This document shows positions 47,666-57,944 of a stretch of 64,000 nucleotides of DNA, piece after piece. The notes beneath the pieces are model-generated. The model made no database searches. It saw only the letters and a program-made list of their open reading frames with translations, and was not told where the DNA came from. The stretch lies in NCBI RefSeq assembly GCF_022179285.1, contig NZ_BPQO01000014.1, positions 62,001-126,000 of the forward strand, given 5' to 3'. The stretch's first letter is position 1, and every line of letters begins with the position of its first letter. The position numbers and the translations under genes are program-made. The DNA is from Methylobacterium hispanicum. GTDB taxonomy: Bacteria > Pseudomonadota > Alphaproteobacteria > Rhizobiales > Beijerinckiaceae.

Positions 47666-49185
47666 CGCGCCACCATCAGGCGCTCGCCCTCGCGGATCGC
47701 GAGGGGGCTGTTGCGGCGCAGATACGTCATCACTTCGTTCGCCACGAGCTTACCGTCGGTGGCGCCGATCAGGGTGCGCCCGCTGCGCAGGGCCCCGTAG
47801 CCGTTGCCGCCGTCGTAGAGGAAGTTGTTCGCCGCGACCGTGTAGGTCCGCGCCCGGTCGAGCGGCGCTCCGTCGACCGTGACCGAGAGGACGCGCGAGC
47901 CGGGCGCCCGTTCCGGATCGAGCCGGACCGCGAGGCCGGAGACCTGCACGAGGCGCCCCGCCGGCCGGCCGTAATCGGCGAGCCCGTTCTCGAGGAGCGC
48001 CAGCAGCGCCTCGCCCGTGATCGCGACGAGCACCACCGTGTTGCCGAAGGGCAGTTCCTGCAGGATGTCGCGGCGGGTCAGCTCGGCGCCCGCCGGGTAG
48101 AGCCGGTTGCCGCGGATGCCGCCGCCGTTCATCAGCCCGACCTCGGCGCCCGTCGAGGCCCGCACCGCGTCGGCCACGAGGTCGCCGAAGCCGGCCTCCC
48201 GGGCGCGCACGCTGGCGACCCGGCTGTCGAGGGGCAGCGCGGTCCGCCCGACCGGAACGTCGAGCTCGCGCGACAGGTCGGCCTCGTAGCGGCGCACCAG
48301 CGCCAGCGTCTCGGGATCGGGCGCGACGTCCCGCGTGTCGTGGATGCGGAAGCTCGGGCGCCAGCGCAGGCGCCGCTCCGCCCCCTCCCCCTCGCGGGTG
48401 CAGCGGATGTCGATCGCGGTGACGAAATGCGCATCCACGCTCGATTCGGCGAGCACGCGCTGGCCGTCGTAGCGCAGGAACAGGTCGTGGTCGTGGCCGG
48501 ACAGGATGATGTCGGCGTGGCCCGCGGCCAGCATCGCCATGTCGGTGGCGCGATCCGTGTGGACCACCGCGACGACGATCTCGGCGCCCTCCGCGCGCAG
48601 CAGGCGGGCCTGCTCGGCCAGCGTCTCGGCCTCCGGGCCGAAGCGGAGCGTGCCGCTCTGCGCCTTCTCGGGCGTGCTCCTCAGCGCGATGCCGGTGACG
48701 CCGACGCGCACGCCGCCGAGATCGGTGACGAAGCGGTCCGCGACGTCCGGCAGCGGCTCGCCCGCCCCGTCCCGGAGGTTCGCCGCGAGCGTGCGGAAGG
48801 CGGCGCCGCGGATCCGCTCCTGGAACACGGCCGGCCCGAAATCGAACTCGTGGTTACCCGGCACGAACACGTCGGGCGGGGCGAGCGCCAGGAGCGCCAC
48901 AATGTGCGCGCCCCGGTCGAAGCCCGACATCAGCGAGGGCGAGAGCGTGTCGCCGGCATGCGCGTAGAGGACGGGCACGCCGCGCGCGCGCTCCGCCTTC
49001 ACCACGGCGTTGAGCCGCGCGAAGCCGCCGCGGCCCTCGACCTCGCCCATCAGGTAGATGTCGTTGACGAGAAGGAGCGTGAAGGTCGGGCGGTCGGCTC
49101 CCGCCTCGGCGGCGACGGTGGGCAGGGCGCCGAGGCCGGCCCCGAGCCCGAGTCCGAAGGTCTGGCGGCGGCTCGGTTCGCGCAT
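47662..49185 (-). CDS. exported bifunctional metallophosphatase/5'-nucleotidase
   Basis: 507 residues. Twin-Arg N-terminus MREPSRRQTFGLGLGAGLG suggests Tat export. The metallophosphatase domain (about 30-280) has GD (HAGDTLSPSLMSG), GNHEFDFG, VVHTD and GHDHD, but the first motif is NDIYLM, with Tyr where most 5'-nucleotidases have the His of DxH. The C-terminal domain (about 300-500) has the nucleotide-stacking NGGGIRG and YDGGNGYG. A subfamily with NDIY/NDVY exists and includes mannosylglucosyl-phosphoglycerate phosphatases, so the substrate may not be a nucleotide. It overlaps ung at its 3' end. Confidence 0.87.
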   Translation of the reverse strand: MREPSRRQTFGLGLGAGLGALPTVAAEAGADRPTFTLLLVNDIYLMGEVEGRGGFARLNAVVKAERARGVPVLYAHAGDTLSPSLMSGFDRGAHIVALLALAPPDVFVPGNHEFDFGPAVFQERIRGAAFRTLAANLRDGAGEPLPDVADRFVTDLGGVRVGVTGIALRSTPEKAQSGTLRFGPEAETLAEQARLLRAEGAEIVVAVVHTDRATDMAMLAAGHADIILSGHDHDLFLRYDGQRVLAESSVDAHFVTAIDIRCTREGEGAERRLRWRPSFRIHDTRDVAPDPETLALVRRYEADLSRELDVPVGRTALPLDSRVASVRAREAGFGDLVADAVRASTGAEVGLMNGGGIRGNRLYPAGAELTRRDILQELPFGNTVVLVAITGEALLALLENGLADYGRPAGRLVQVSGLAVRLDPERAPGSRVLSVTVDGAPLDRARTYTVAANNFLYDGGNGYGALRSGRTLIGATDGKLVANEVMTYLRRNSPLAIREGERLMVAR

Positions 49186-49279
49186 ATCCCCTCGCCTATC
49201 CGGCGGACCCGACGCGCTCGTGACGCCCGGCCGGCAAGGCGCCCTACCGGAACAAGACGCCCTGCCGAAACAGGACGCC

Positions 49280-50227
49280 CTACCGGAAGGTGTCGCGCAC
49301 GGCCTTGGCGTTGCGGCGGACCATCGGCCAGATCCAGGCGCCGGAGGCGAGATAGGCCCCGGGCGCCTTCGGGCGCAGGTCCGCGGCCAGCCGCTGCGCG
49401 AGGCCGGGGACAGCCAGCGCCCCGACCGGCGCGTCGGTCTTGCGGTAGACGACCGTGGTGTCCTCGCGCCAGTAGGCCTCGTCCGGCACCAGCCCGGCGC
49501 GGCGGGCCAGCAGGTCGAAGGTCTCGCGCACGTAGCCGTGCACGTGGGCGAAGTGGAAGCGCTCGTGCGGCGGCTTGCCGGTGGCGGCCATGTTGGGCAC
49601 CGCGGCGTAGAGGCGCCCGTCCGGCTTCAGCCAGCGGGCGAGGCGCTCCATCACCTCGGCCGGGTCGCGCAGGTGCTCCAGCACGTGGTGGGTGCTGATC
49701 ACGTCGAAGCTGCCGGGTGCGAAGGTCGCGTCGTCCGCATCGTCCAGCACCTCGACCCCGTAGGTCTTGCGGGCGAAGGCGGCGTAGTCGCGGCCGGGCT
49801 CGACGCCGACCACGTCGCAGCCCTTGGCCCGGGCGGCGGCCAGGAACTCGCCGGAGCCCGAGCCGAAATCGAGGAGCCGGGCGCCCGGCACGAGCTTGGG
49901 CCCCAGCAGGTCCGCCCGGAAGGCGGCCTCCCGGCCCGAGCGCTTGACGTGGTGGGGCGGCGGGCCGCCCGCGAAGGCGAGCTGGTAATCGGCCCGGTAG
50001 GCGGTGGCGTAGTACGCGGCGAGTTCGTCCGGCGTCGGCATCGGGTCGGTGCGGATCAGGCCGCACTGCGTGCAGGCAATCGAGCGCAGCACCTTCAGGC
50101 GCCGGTCGCTCTCGGCCACCACGACGGACTCCGCGCAGCCGCACAGATTGCACGCCGCCGGCGCGCCCGTGTAGGGGTAGCCGGTGAACGGTACGAAGTG
50201 CCTGAGGAAATAGCGGGGAGACGGCAT
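49280..50227 (-). CDS. class I SAM-dependent methyltransferase with zinc ribbon
   Basis: 315 residues. N-terminal zinc ribbon: CNLCGC (Cys26, Cys29, Cys31) and CTQC (Cys52, Cys55). The Rossmann methyltransferase has motif I RLLDFGSGSGEFL (118-130), GVEPGRDYAAFAR, and the HHVLEHLRDPAEVMERLARWLKPDG segment typical of Methyltransf_12/ubiE-like enzymes. The C-terminal 60 residues are helical. Proteins with this ribbon often methylate sugar or lipid parts of surface glycans, which is only an inference here. The frame upstream of the chosen ATG is Arg-rich and unlikely to be coding. Confidence 0.85.
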   Translation of the reverse strand: MPSPRYFLRHFVPFTGYPYTGAPAACNLCGCAESVVVAESDRRLKVLRSIACTQCGLIRTDPMPTPDELAAYYATAYRADYQLAFAGGPPPHHVKRSGREAAFRADLLGPKLVPGARLLDFGSGSGEFLAAARAKGCDVVGVEPGRDYAAFARKTYGVEVLDDADDATFAPGSFDVISTHHVLEHLRDPAEVMERLARWLKPDGRLYAAVPNMAATGKPPHERFHFAHVHGYVRETFDLLARRAGLVPDEAYWREDTTVVYRKTDAPVGALAVPGLAQRLAADLRPKAPGAYLASGAWIWPMVRRNAKAVRDTFR

Positions 50228-50379
50228 GTCGCGCCCTGTCCTGTCGATCTTCGAAAAGTCGCTTCGTGCTCTAGATAGATAAGCCCGTCGAGACAATCGC
50301 GGCGCGCTCACGAGATCCGCCCCCGGCAGCCGCAAGCGCGCCGGGCGGGGCGCCGCCGCGGACCGGAAAGCCCTGTGTG

Positions 50380-51468
50380 ATGAACGAACGCGTCGAACCC
50401 GCAACGCTCGCGGCCCGCCAGCCCCTGGCGCCTCAGGCCCCCGTCAGCGCCGGCACGCTGCCCGCCGAGCATCCGCCCGTCCGCTGGGGCCGGGTCGGCG
50501 TGCTCCTGATGAATCTCGGCACGCCGGAGGGCACGACCTACTGGCCGATGCGCCGCTACCTGAAGGAGTTCCTCTCCGACCGGCGCGTCATCGAGGTGCC
50601 GCGGCTGATCTGGTGGCCGCTCCTGAACCTCGTCATCCTCACGAAGCGCCCGGGGCCGAAGGGGCGCGACTACGCCAGCGTCTGGAACAACGCGCTGGAC
50701 GAGGGGCCGCTCAAGACCATCACCCGCGGCCAGCGCGATCGGTTGCAGGCGGCGCTCGGCGATTCGGTGGTCGTCGATTGGGCCATGCGCTACGGCAAGC
50801 CGGAGGTGAGTTCGCGCATCCAGGCGCTGCTCGACCAGGGCTGCGACCGCATCCTCCTGGTGCCGCTCTATCCCCAGTACGCCGCCGCGACCTCGGCCAC
50901 CGCCTGCGACCAGGCCTTCAAGGCCCTGATGCAGATGCGCTGGCAGCCGACGGTGCGGGTCTCGCCGCCCTACCACGACGACCCGGTCTACATCGACGCG
51001 GTCGCCCGCTCGATCCGCGAGGGGCTCGCCAAGCTCGATTTCGAGCCGGAGGTGATCCTCACCTCGTTCCACGGCGTCCCGAAGAGCTACCTGCTCAAGG
51101 GCGACCCCTACCATTGCCAGTGCGTGAAGACGGGCCGCCTGATCCGCGAGGCGCTCGGCTACGGGCCGGACAAGATGCGCACCACCTTCCAGTCGCGCTT
51201 CGGCAACGAGGAGTGGCTGAAGCCCTACACCGACGAGACTGTGCAGGCGCTCGCCAAGTCCGGCGTGAAGCGCATGGCGATCGTGGCGCCGGGCTTCACG
51301 GCCGATTGCCTGGAGACCCTCGAGGAACTCGACGGCGAGAACCGCCACTATTTCGAGGAGAACGGCGGCGAGAAGTTCGCCTACATCCCCTGCCTCAACG
51401 ACGGCGACCTCGGCATGGAGGTCATCGAGCACGTGGTGCGGCGGGAATTGCGGGGTTGGGTGGAGTAG
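50380..51468 (+). CDS. hemH: ferrochelatase
   Basis: 362 residues. GVLLMNLGTPEG starts the fold; YPQYAAATSAT and the catalytic-His segment LTSFHGVPKSYLLKGDPYHCQC are present, with the second-domain FQSRFGNEEWLKPYT. It inserts Fe2+ into protoporphyrin IX at the inner membrane, the last step of haem b synthesis. GGAAAG lies about 9 bases before the ATG. The first 35 residues are a disordered extension common in alphaproteobacteria. The gene is divergent from the methyltransferase. Confidence 0.96.
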   Translation: MNERVEPATLAARQPLAPQAPVSAGTLPAEHPPVRWGRVGVLLMNLGTPEGTTYWPMRRYLKEFLSDRRVIEVPRLIWWPLLNLVILTKRPGPKGRDYASVWNNALDEGPLKTITRGQRDRLQAALGDSVVVDWAMRYGKPEVSSRIQALLDQGCDRILLVPLYPQYAAATSATACDQAFKALMQMRWQPTVRVSPPYHDDPVYIDAVARSIREGLAKLDFEPEVILTSFHGVPKSYLLKGDPYHCQCVKTGRLIREALGYGPDKMRTTFQSRFGNEEWLKPYTDETVQALAKSGVKRMAIVAPGFTADCLETLEELDGENRHYFEENGGEKFAYIPCLNDGDLGMEVIEHVVRRELRGWVE

Positions 51469-51480
51469 GCCCGCGCGTCT

Positions 51481-51664
51481 TACCCCTCCCCCCTCTGCGG
51501 GGGAGGGTGGCCCGCGAAGCGGGTCGGGAGAGGGGAGAGCGCTTCAGAATAGAGCTGCGGCCCTGCATGAAGGCCGCGCCTCATCCTGAAGCCGGGTGCC
51601 CCTCTCCCGACCCGGCCTGACGGCCGGCCCACCCTCCCCCGCAGAGGGGGGAGGGAGAGCGTGG
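51481..51664. repeat. REPIN-like intergenic repeat, copy B
   Basis: Two palindromic units in inverted orientation (51481-51540 and 51598-51664; shared gggtcgggagagggg/cccctctcccgaccc) flank a core of about 55 bp. The right unit matches 14495-14560 almost base for base. The core (gagcgcttcag, gccctgcatgaaggccgcgcc) is inverted with respect to the other copy. It fills the whole hemH-ppk gap and no gene is visible there. Confidence 0.85.
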
Positions 51665-51676
51665 CGTCTTTCTCCC

Positions 51677-54058
51677 CTACCCCCGCGCCCGCCTACTCAG
51701 CGCCCGCGGGCTCGACTTCTTCGAGGCCTTGCCGCGGCCCGAGAGGCTCGGGTTGGTCATGAAGTACTTGTGGGCGTTGAAGGGCTCCTCGCCCTCCGCC
51801 GGCTGGACCCGCTCGCTCGCCCCCGAGGCCAGCACGCGCCAGCTCTGGCGGTTGTCCAAGAGGTTCGCCAGCATGATCTGGTCGAGCACCTGCTGGTGCA
51901 CGGTCGGGTTGGTGATCGGCAGGAGCGCCTCGACCCGGCGGTCGAGGTTGCGGCTCATCAGGTCGGCCGACGAGATGTAGACCGTGGCCTTCGGGTGGGG
52001 CAGCCCGACGCCGTTGCCGAAGGCGTAGATGCGCCCGTGCTCCAGGAAGCGCCCGACGATCGACTTGACCCGGATCGTCTCGGACAGGCCCGGCACGCCG
52101 GGGCGCAGGCAGCAGATGCCGCGCACCACGCAGTCGATCTGCACGCCCGCCTCCGAGGCGTCGTAGAGCGCGTCGATGATCTGCGCGTCGACCAGCGAGT
52201 TGCACTTGATCCAGATCGCCGCCGGGCGCCCGGCCTTGGCGTGCGCGATCTCGGCCTCGATGTGCTCGAGCAGCCGCGGCTTCAGCGTCAGCGGCGAGAC
52301 TGCCATGCGCTCGAGTTCCGCGGGCTCGGCGTAGCCCGTGATGAAGTTGAAGATGCGGGAGACGTCCCGGGCGATGGCCGGGTCGGCGGTGAAGAAGGAG
52401 AGGTCGGTGTAGATGCGCGCCGTGATCGGGTGATAGTTGCCCGTGCCGATGTGGCAGTAGGTGACGAGGCGCTCGCCCTCGCGGCGCACCACCATCGAGA
52501 GCTTGGCGTGGGTCTTCAGCTCGACGAAGCCGAAGACCACCTGGGCGCCGGCCTTCTCGAGGTTGCGGGCCCAGCGGATGTTGGCCTCCTCGTCGAAGCG
52601 GGCCTTCAGCTCGACGAGCGCGGTGACCGACTTGCCGGCCTCGGCGGCTTCCGCGAGCGCGGCCACGATCGGCGAGTTCGAGGAGGTGCGGTAGAGCGTC
52701 TGCTTGATCGCCACCACGTTCGGGTCGCGGGCGGCCTGGGCCAGGAACTGCACCACCGAGTCGAAGGACTCGTAGGGGTGGTGCACGCAGAAATCCTTCT
52801 GGCGGATCGCCGCGAAGACGTCGCCGCCCGATTCCCGGATGCGCTCGGGGAAGCGCGGGTTGTAGGGCTTGAACTTGAGGTCCGGCCGGTCGATCGAGAC
52901 GATCTGCGAGAGCTCGTTCAAGGCCAGCATGCCCTCGACCAGGAAGATGGCGTCGGGGGAGATTTCCAGCTCGTCGGCCACGAAGGCGCGCAGGTCCTCC
53001 GGCATCCCGGCCTCGACCTCGAGCCGGATGACGACGCCGCGGCGGCGCTGCTTCAGCGCGGTCTCGAAGTGCAGGACGAGGTCCTCGGCCTCCTCCTCGA
53101 TCTCGAGGTCGGAGTCGCGCACCACCCGGAAGGCGCCCTGGCCCCGCACGTGGTAGCCGGGGAAGAGCCGGCCGGTGAACATCACGATCACCTGCTCGAT
53201 CGCGATGAAGCGCGCGGCCGGATCCCCCTCGACGGTCGGCAGGCGCACGAAGCGGTCGAGCACGCCCGGCATGCGGATCAGCGCGCGCAGGGTCCGCCCA
53301 TCTTTCGGCCGCACCAGCATCAGGGCGATGGTCGAGCCGAGGTTAGGGATGAACGGGAAGGGGTGGGCCGGGTCGATCGCCAGCGGCGTCAGCACCGGCA
53401 GGACGTGGTTGAGGAAGTACTCCTCCAGGAAGGCCTTGTGCTGGGCGATCAGCTCACTGGGCTCGACGAGGGCGATGTCGACACCGAGCAGCTCCGCGCG
53501 CAGCTCCCGCCAGCGGGTCTGCTGGTCCTCGGCCAGCCGCGAGACCTCCTGGCCGATCCGGACGAGCTGCTCGGACGGGGTCAGCCCGTCCTGCGAGGGC
53601 AGCGTCAGCCCGGCCCGGACCTGATCGTGCAGGCCGGCGACGCGGACCATGAAGAACTCGTCGAGGTTGTTGGCCGAGATCGAGAGGAAGCGCAGCTGCT
53701 CCAACAGCGGATGGCCGGTGTTGGAGGCCTCCTCCAGCACCCGGCGGTTGAACTGCAGCCAGGACAGCTCGCGGTTCACGAAGCGCTCGGGCGAGTGGCG
53801 GAGCGTGCGGCCGGCCTCCAGCACGCTCGCGCGGGCGGGCTCGCCGACATGCGTCGGGGGCTCCGGGATGTCGGCGGCCACCGGCCACTCGTCGCCCCGG
53901 TCGGCGGGCGCGGCCGGAGCCTGCGCAGGGCGCGCCACGGCCGTGCGCCGAGTCGGCGGCGCCCGGCGCGGGGGGGCGGACGGGCGCTCGGCCCCCGTCT
54001 CCTCGTGCGCCTGCTCGCTCTCGCGGGCTCCGACTCTCGGCTCCATCTCCGGCAACAC
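51677..54058 (-). CDS. ppk: polyphosphate kinase 1
   Basis: 793 residues, GTG start with GGAGGA four bases upstream; an ATG four codons later is possible. The N-domain begins [20 protein letters not shown], the head domain contains [13 protein letters not shown], and the C1/C2 catalytic domains have [24 protein letters not shown] and [11 protein letters not shown] with the autophosphorylated His. It makes polyphosphate from ATP reversibly. The first 85 residues (Pro/Arg/Ala-rich) are an unusual disordered extension. Third gene of the perM-hdaA-ppk run on the minus strand. Confidence 0.95.
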   Translation of the reverse strand: MLPEMEPRVGARESEQAHEETGAERPSAPPRRAPPTRRTAVARPAQAPAAPADRGDEWPVAADIPEPPTHVGEPARASVLEAGRTLRHSPERFVNRELSWLQFNRRVLEEASNTGHPLLEQLRFLSISANNLDEFFMVRVAGLHDQVRAGLTLPSQDGLTPSEQLVRIGQEVSRLAEDQQTRWRELRAELLGVDIALVEPSELIAQHKAFLEEYFLNHVLPVLTPLAIDPAHPFPFIPNLGSTIALMLVRPKDGRTLRALIRMPGVLDRFVRLPTVEGDPAARFIAIEQVIVMFTGRLFPGYHVRGQGAFRVVRDSDLEIEEEAEDLVLHFETALKQRRRGVVIRLEVEAGMPEDLRAFVADELEISPDAIFLVEGMLALNELSQIVSIDRPDLKFKPYNPRFPERIRESGGDVFAAIRQKDFCVHHPYESFDSVVQFLAQAARDPNVVAIKQTLYRTSSNSPIVAALAEAAEAGKSVTALVELKARFDEEANIRWARNLEKAGAQVVFGFVELKTHAKLSMVVRREGERLVTYCHIGTGNYHPITARIYTDLSFFTADPAIARDVSRIFNFITGYAEPAELERMAVSPLTLKPRLLEHIEAEIAHAKAGRPAAIWIKCNSLVDAQIIDALYDASEAGVQIDCVVRGICCLRPGVPGLSETIRVKSIVGRFLEHGRIYAFGNGVGLPHPKATVYISSADLMSRNLDRRVEALLPITNPTVHQQVLDQIMLANLLDNRQSWRVLASGASERVQPAEGEEPFNAHKYFMTNPSLSGRGKASKKSSPRALSRRARG

Positions 54059-54144
54059 GTGTCCTCCAGCTCTGCGGCGCCGCGCCCTCTAGCAGGGAAT
54101 CGGCACAGCCGCGTGACGGTTCGATGACGGCCTCGCGCCGCGGG

Positions 54145-54888
54145 CTAATCCTCCGGGGACTCCGCGAACGGATTCTCCGCTCCGTCATCGGAGCCGTCCT
54201 CGCCCCCGCCCATCCGCTCCAGCACGGCGAGCGCCAGCGGCTTGGTGATGCGGCGCCCGCGCCCCAGCGCGTCGCGGTCGAGTTCGGCCACCACCTCGCG
54301 GGCGCGGCCGAGCGAGCGGTCGAGGCGCAGCGCCAGCGCGTCGATCACCCCGAGATCGACCACGAGCTGCCGGTCCACGAAGAGCTTGACGATGACGGCC
54401 CGCAGCAGGGCGTCGTCGGGAGCGAGGATCGCCGCGGAGGGCGCCAGCCGCAGGCGCGAGCGCAGGTCCGCGGTGGCGAGGCCGATGGCCTCGATGGGCT
54501 GCCCGCTCGTCAGCAGCACCGGCGCCCGGCGCTCGCGGGCGAGGTTGAGGAGGTGGAACAGGGCGGCCTCGTCGGCGCGCCCCGCCCGGTCGATGTCCTC
54601 GATCACCAGCGCGCCGTTCGAGACGAGATGGCCGACATCGGCCGCCCCGATGCCGGCGGCCGGCACGGTCCAGGCATGGGCCCGCGTCGCCCAGATCGAG
54701 GCGAGATGGCTCTTGCCGCTGCCCGCCGGACCGGTAAGGACCAGAACGGTGTCCGGCCAGTCCGGCCACGCCTCGATCAGGGCGTAGGCGGCCTCGTTGG
54801 CGGGGCCGACCAGGAAGTCCTCGCGGCCGTAGCGGGGATCGAGCGGCAGGTCGAAGGTGAGCTGACGGGGCGGTGCGGTGTCGCGCAT
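54145..54888 (-). CDS. hdaA: DnaA regulatory inactivator HdaA (DnaA-like AAA+)
   Basis: 247 residues. The N-terminus MRDTAPPRQLTFDLP carries a QLTFDLP clamp-binding motif, the hallmark that ties Hda to the sliding clamp. The AAA+ core has GPAGSGKSHLASIWA (Walker A) and ALVIEDIDR (Walker B), with a short lid domain and no DnaA domain IV. With the loaded clamp it stimulates ATP hydrolysis by DnaA and limits re-initiation. I chose the ATG just before the clamp motif. perM lies 40 bp upstream and ppk 86 bp downstream. Confidence 0.9.
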   Translation of the reverse strand: MRDTAPPRQLTFDLPLDPRYGREDFLVGPANEAAYALIEAWPDWPDTVLVLTGPAGSGKSHLASIWATRAHAWTVPAAGIGAADVGHLVSNGALVIEDIDRAGRADEAALFHLLNLARERRAPVLLTSGQPIEAIGLATADLRSRLRLAPSAAILAPDDALLRAVIVKLFVDRQLVVDLGVIDALALRLDRSLGRAREVVAELDRDALGRGRRITKPLALAVLERMGGGEDGSDDGAENPFAESPED

Positions 54889-54928
54889 GGGGCCGCTTAT
54901 ACACCCGGGAGCCGACGGCGCCCCACCG

Positions 54929-56047
54929 TCACGGCTCCCGCCGTCCGACCTCGATGAGCACCGGCGCCTCGGCATGGTAGAGCCGGCTCTGCAGGTATTG
55001 CCGCAGGCCGAAGCGCACCAGCACCCCGATCGAGGCCGCGACCGGCACGGCCAGCAGCAGGCCGAGGAAGCCGAAGAGCGAGCCGAAGGCCAGCAGCGCG
55101 AACATCAGCCAGACCGGGTGCAGGCCCACCGAATCGCCGACGAGCTTGGGCGAGATGATGTTGCCCTCCAGGAACTGACCGACGAGGAACACCCCCACGG
55201 TGAGCCCGAGATGCAGCCAGTCCGAGCCCGGCCAGAACTGCACCAGCGCGACGCCGACCGAGAGCATGAACCCGGTGAGCGTGCCGACATACGGGATGAA
55301 GGTGAGGAAGCCCGAGATCAGCCCGATCAGCACGCCGAAATTCAGACCCACCAGCCAGAGCCCGACCGCGTAGAAGGTGCCGAGGATCAGGCAGACGAGC
55401 GTCTGGCCGCGCACGAAGCCGATGATGGCCCGGTCGATCTGGGTGGCGAGCCCGCGCACGGTGGTTCGGTGCCGGGGCGGCACCCAGCCGTCGATGGCCG
55501 CGACCATCCGGTCCCAGTCGACGAGGATGTAGAAGGCGACGACCGGCGTCACCACGAGGAGCGAGGCGATCGAGATCAGCGCCTGGCTGCCGGTCCAGAG
55601 GGATTTCAGGAAGGCGAGCAGCCACGTCACGCCCTGGCTCGCCAGCGTGCCGACCGAGGATTGCAGCTCGGCGATCGCGTCCGCACCGCCGAGTCGCTGG
55701 AGGAGCGGCCCGGCGCGCTCGGCGAGGATCCCCTGCAGCCGGGCGACCATCTGGGGCAGGCTCGCGATCAGCGCGGCGACTTGGTTGGCGACGAGCGGCA
55801 CGAGGAGGAGCAGGCTCACCACCAGCACCACGACGAAGAGTGCCAGGATGAGGAGGCTTGCGGCGAGCCGTCCGAGGCCGAGTCGCTCCAGCCGGTCGGC
55901 GAGCGGGTCGAGCAGGTAGGCCAGCGCGATGCCGGCCACGAAGGGCAGCATCACGTCGCGCAGCAGATAGATGAGAAGGCTCAAGGCCACGAGCGACGCC
56001 AGCCCGATCACCGCCCGTGCGCGCATCGCCGGCTCCTTCTCGCTCAT
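54929..56047 (-). CDS. AI-2E/PerM-family transporter
   Basis: 372 residues with about eight membrane helices. AVIGLASLVALSLLIYLLRDVMLPFVAGIALAYLL is the conserved first pair; the hydrophilic middle (VPPRHRTTVRGLATQIDRAIIGFVRGQ) and GLISGFLTFIPYVGTLTG follow, with GNIISPKLVGDSVGLHP near the end. The family exports autoinducer-2 or acts as a sodium/proton antiporter in some species; the substrate here is unknown. I start at MSEKEPAMRAR. It heads the perM-hdaA-ppk run and is divergent from purM. Confidence 0.88.
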   Translation of the reverse strand: MSEKEPAMRARAVIGLASLVALSLLIYLLRDVMLPFVAGIALAYLLDPLADRLERLGLGRLAASLLILALFVVVLVVSLLLLVPLVANQVAALIASLPQMVARLQGILAERAGPLLQRLGGADAIAELQSSVGTLASQGVTWLLAFLKSLWTGSQALISIASLLVVTPVVAFYILVDWDRMVAAIDGWVPPRHRTTVRGLATQIDRAIIGFVRGQTLVCLILGTFYAVGLWLVGLNFGVLIGLISGFLTFIPYVGTLTGFMLSVGVALVQFWPGSDWLHLGLTVGVFLVGQFLEGNIISPKLVGDSVGLHPVWLMFALLAFGSLFGFLGLLLAVPVAASIGVLVRFGLRQYLQSRLYHAEAPVLIEVGRREP

Positions 56048-56082
56048 GCCCGGCCGGAGAGTGGGAACGCCACCCCACACGG

Positions 56083-56115
56083 TCAAGGCTGCTTCAAGGC
56101 TGCTTCAAGGCTGCT
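56083..56115. repeat. three perfect 11-bp direct repeats in the perM-purM gap
   Basis: tcaaggctgct repeated three times without any base change, in the 169-bp divergent region, about 36 bp upstream of the perM ATG and 100 bp upstream of the purM ATG. The period is close to one helical turn, so a protein could bind all copies on one face of the DNA. Confidence 0.85.
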
Positions 56116-56216
56116 GCCCGGAGAGGTGGATGCCAGGGGAATCTCGACGGCGGCGGGTTCGACGGCGCGGCGCTTTGGGCTAAAGAGCCCGTGGACAGAC
56201 GAGGATACGGGCGCCG

Positions 56217-57284
56217 ATGACGGCCGAGAACGAGAATGGGCTGACCTACGCGCAGGCCGGCGTCGACATCGACGCCGGCAACGCGCTGGTCGATGCGATC
56301 AAGCCGCTGGTGCGGGCCACGCGCCGGCCGGGCGCGGATGCGGAGATCGGCGGCTTCGGCGGCCTGTTCGACCTGAAGGCCGCGGGTTTCAAGGACCCGA
56401 TCCTGGTGGCGGCCAACGACGGCGTCGGCACCAAGGTGAAGATCGCGGTCGAGACCAACCGCCACGCGACGATCGGCATCGACCTCGTGGCGATGTGCGT
56501 GAACGACCTCGTGGTGCAGGGCGCCGAGCCCCTGTTCTTCCTCGACTACTACGCCACCGGCAAACTCGTGCCGGGGGTCGGCGCCGACATCGTGCGGGGC
56601 ATCGCCGAAGGGTGCCGGCAGGCGGGCTGCGCGCTGATCGGCGGCGAGACCGCCGAGATGCCGGGCCTCTACGACGGCCAGGACTACGACCTCGCGGGCT
56701 TCGCGGTGGGCGCGGCCGAGCGCGGCACGCTGCTGCCGAAGGCCGGCATCGCGGCGGGCGACCTCGTGCTCGGCCTGCCGTCCTCCGGCGTCCACTCGAA
56801 CGGGTTCTCGCTGGTGCGCCGGATCGTCGCCCGCACGGGGCTCGGCTGGGACGCCCCCGCCCCGTTCGATCCCGCGCGCTCGCTCGGCGAGGCGCTGCTC
56901 GAGCCGACCCGGATCTACGTGAAGCCGCTGCTGGCGGCGCTCAAGGCCACCGACGGCATCAAGGCGCTCGCCCACATCACGGGCGGCGGCTTTCCCGACA
57001 ACCTGCCCCGCGTGCTGCCGGACGACGTCGGCATCGCGGTCGATCTCGGCGCCGTGAGCGCGCCGCCAGTCTTCGGCTGGCTCGCCCGCGAGGGCGGCGT
57101 CGCCGAGGCCGAGATGCTGCGCACCTTCAACTGCGGCATCGGCATGGCCGTGGTGGTGGATGCCGCGAAGGCGGACGCGGTGATCGCCGCGCTCGAGGCG
57201 GCGGGCGAGGCGCCGGTGCGGCTCGGGCGGATCACCCCGCGCGGGGCGGAGCCCGTCACCTTCGACGGCACGCTCAAGCTGTGA
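56217..57284 (+). CDS. purM: phosphoribosylformylglycinamidine cyclo-ligase
   Basis: 355 residues. [24 protein letters not shown] at the N-terminus, [12 protein letters not shown], the [21 protein letters not shown] loop and [15 protein letters not shown] identify PurM of the ATP-grasp-like AIR synthetase superfamily. It closes the imidazole ring in de novo purine synthesis. The stop codon overlaps the purN start (GTGA), a typical purMN operon. Confidence 0.97.
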   Translation: MTAENENGLTYAQAGVDIDAGNALVDAIKPLVRATRRPGADAEIGGFGGLFDLKAAGFKDPILVAANDGVGTKVKIAVETNRHATIGIDLVAMCVNDLVVQGAEPLFFLDYYATGKLVPGVGADIVRGIAEGCRQAGCALIGGETAEMPGLYDGQDYDLAGFAVGAAERGTLLPKAGIAAGDLVLGLPSSGVHSNGFSLVRRIVARTGLGWDAPAPFDPARSLGEALLEPTRIYVKPLLAALKATDGIKALAHITGGGFPDNLPRVLPDDVGIAVDLGAVSAPPVFGWLAREGGVAEAEMLRTFNCGIGMAVVVDAAKADAVIAALEAAGEAPVRLGRITPRGAEPVTFDGTLKL

Positions 57285-57937
57285 GCACGGCGCACAAGAC
57301 CCGCGTCGCGATCCTGATCTCGGGGCGCGGCTCGAACATGGTCTCGCTGATCGAGGCGGCGCGCGCGCCCGACTTCCCGGCCGAGATCGTGCTGGTGCTC
57401 TCGAACCGGCCGGACGCCGCCGGCCTCGCCCGCGCGGCGGAGGCCGGCATCGCCGTGAAGGCGATCGACCACACGGCCTATCCGGACCGGGTGAGCTTCG
57501 ACGCGGCGCTCGACGCGGAATTGCGCGCGGCGGGGATCGAGCTGGTCTGCCTCGCCGGCTTCATGCGGATCTTCACCCCCGGCTTCGTCGAGGGCTGGGC
57601 GGGGCGGATGCTCAACATCCACCCCTCGCTGCTGCCGCTGTTCAAGGGCACGCACACCCACGAGCGGGCGCTGCAGGCGGGCGTGCGCCTGCACGGCTGC
57701 ACGGTGCACTACGTGGTGCCGGAGCTCGATGCCGGCCCGATCGTGGCGCAGGCGGCGGTGCCGGTGCGGGCGGGCGAGGACGCCGATAGCCTCGCGGCCC
57801 GGGTGATCGTGCAGGAGCACCGGCTCTATCCCGCGGCGCTCGCCCTGGTGGCGGGCGGCCGGGCGCGCCTCGATGGCGACCGGGTAATCTTCTCAGTGGA
57901 TGCCGGCCGGGCGGACGGCGCCCTCCTGAGCCTGTAA
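57281..57937 (+). CDS. purN: phosphoribosylglycinamide formyltransferase
   Basis: 218 residues, GTG start overlapping the purM stop. [49 protein letters not shown] with the catalytic Asn-x-His, and [15 protein letters not shown] define PurN. It uses 10-formyltetrahydrofolate to formylate GAR, the third step of purine synthesis. A repeat hairpin pair follows the stop codon. Confidence 0.96.
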   Translation: MSTAHKTRVAILISGRGSNMVSLIEAARAPDFPAEIVLVLSNRPDAAGLARAAEAGIAVKAIDHTAYPDRVSFDAALDAELRAAGIELVCLAGFMRIFTPGFVEGWAGRMLNIHPSLLPLFKGTHTHERALQAGVRLHGCTVHYVVPELDAGPIVAQAAVPVRAGEDADSLAARVIVQEHRLYPAALALVAGGRARLDGDRVIFSVDAGRADGALLSL

Positions 57938-57944
57938 CGGGATC

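Noticed and set aside
51596..54127. Plus-strand frame of 843 codons opposite ppk
   Set aside because: Shadow of ppk. The amino-acid composition mirrors the ppk codons and there is no ribosome site.
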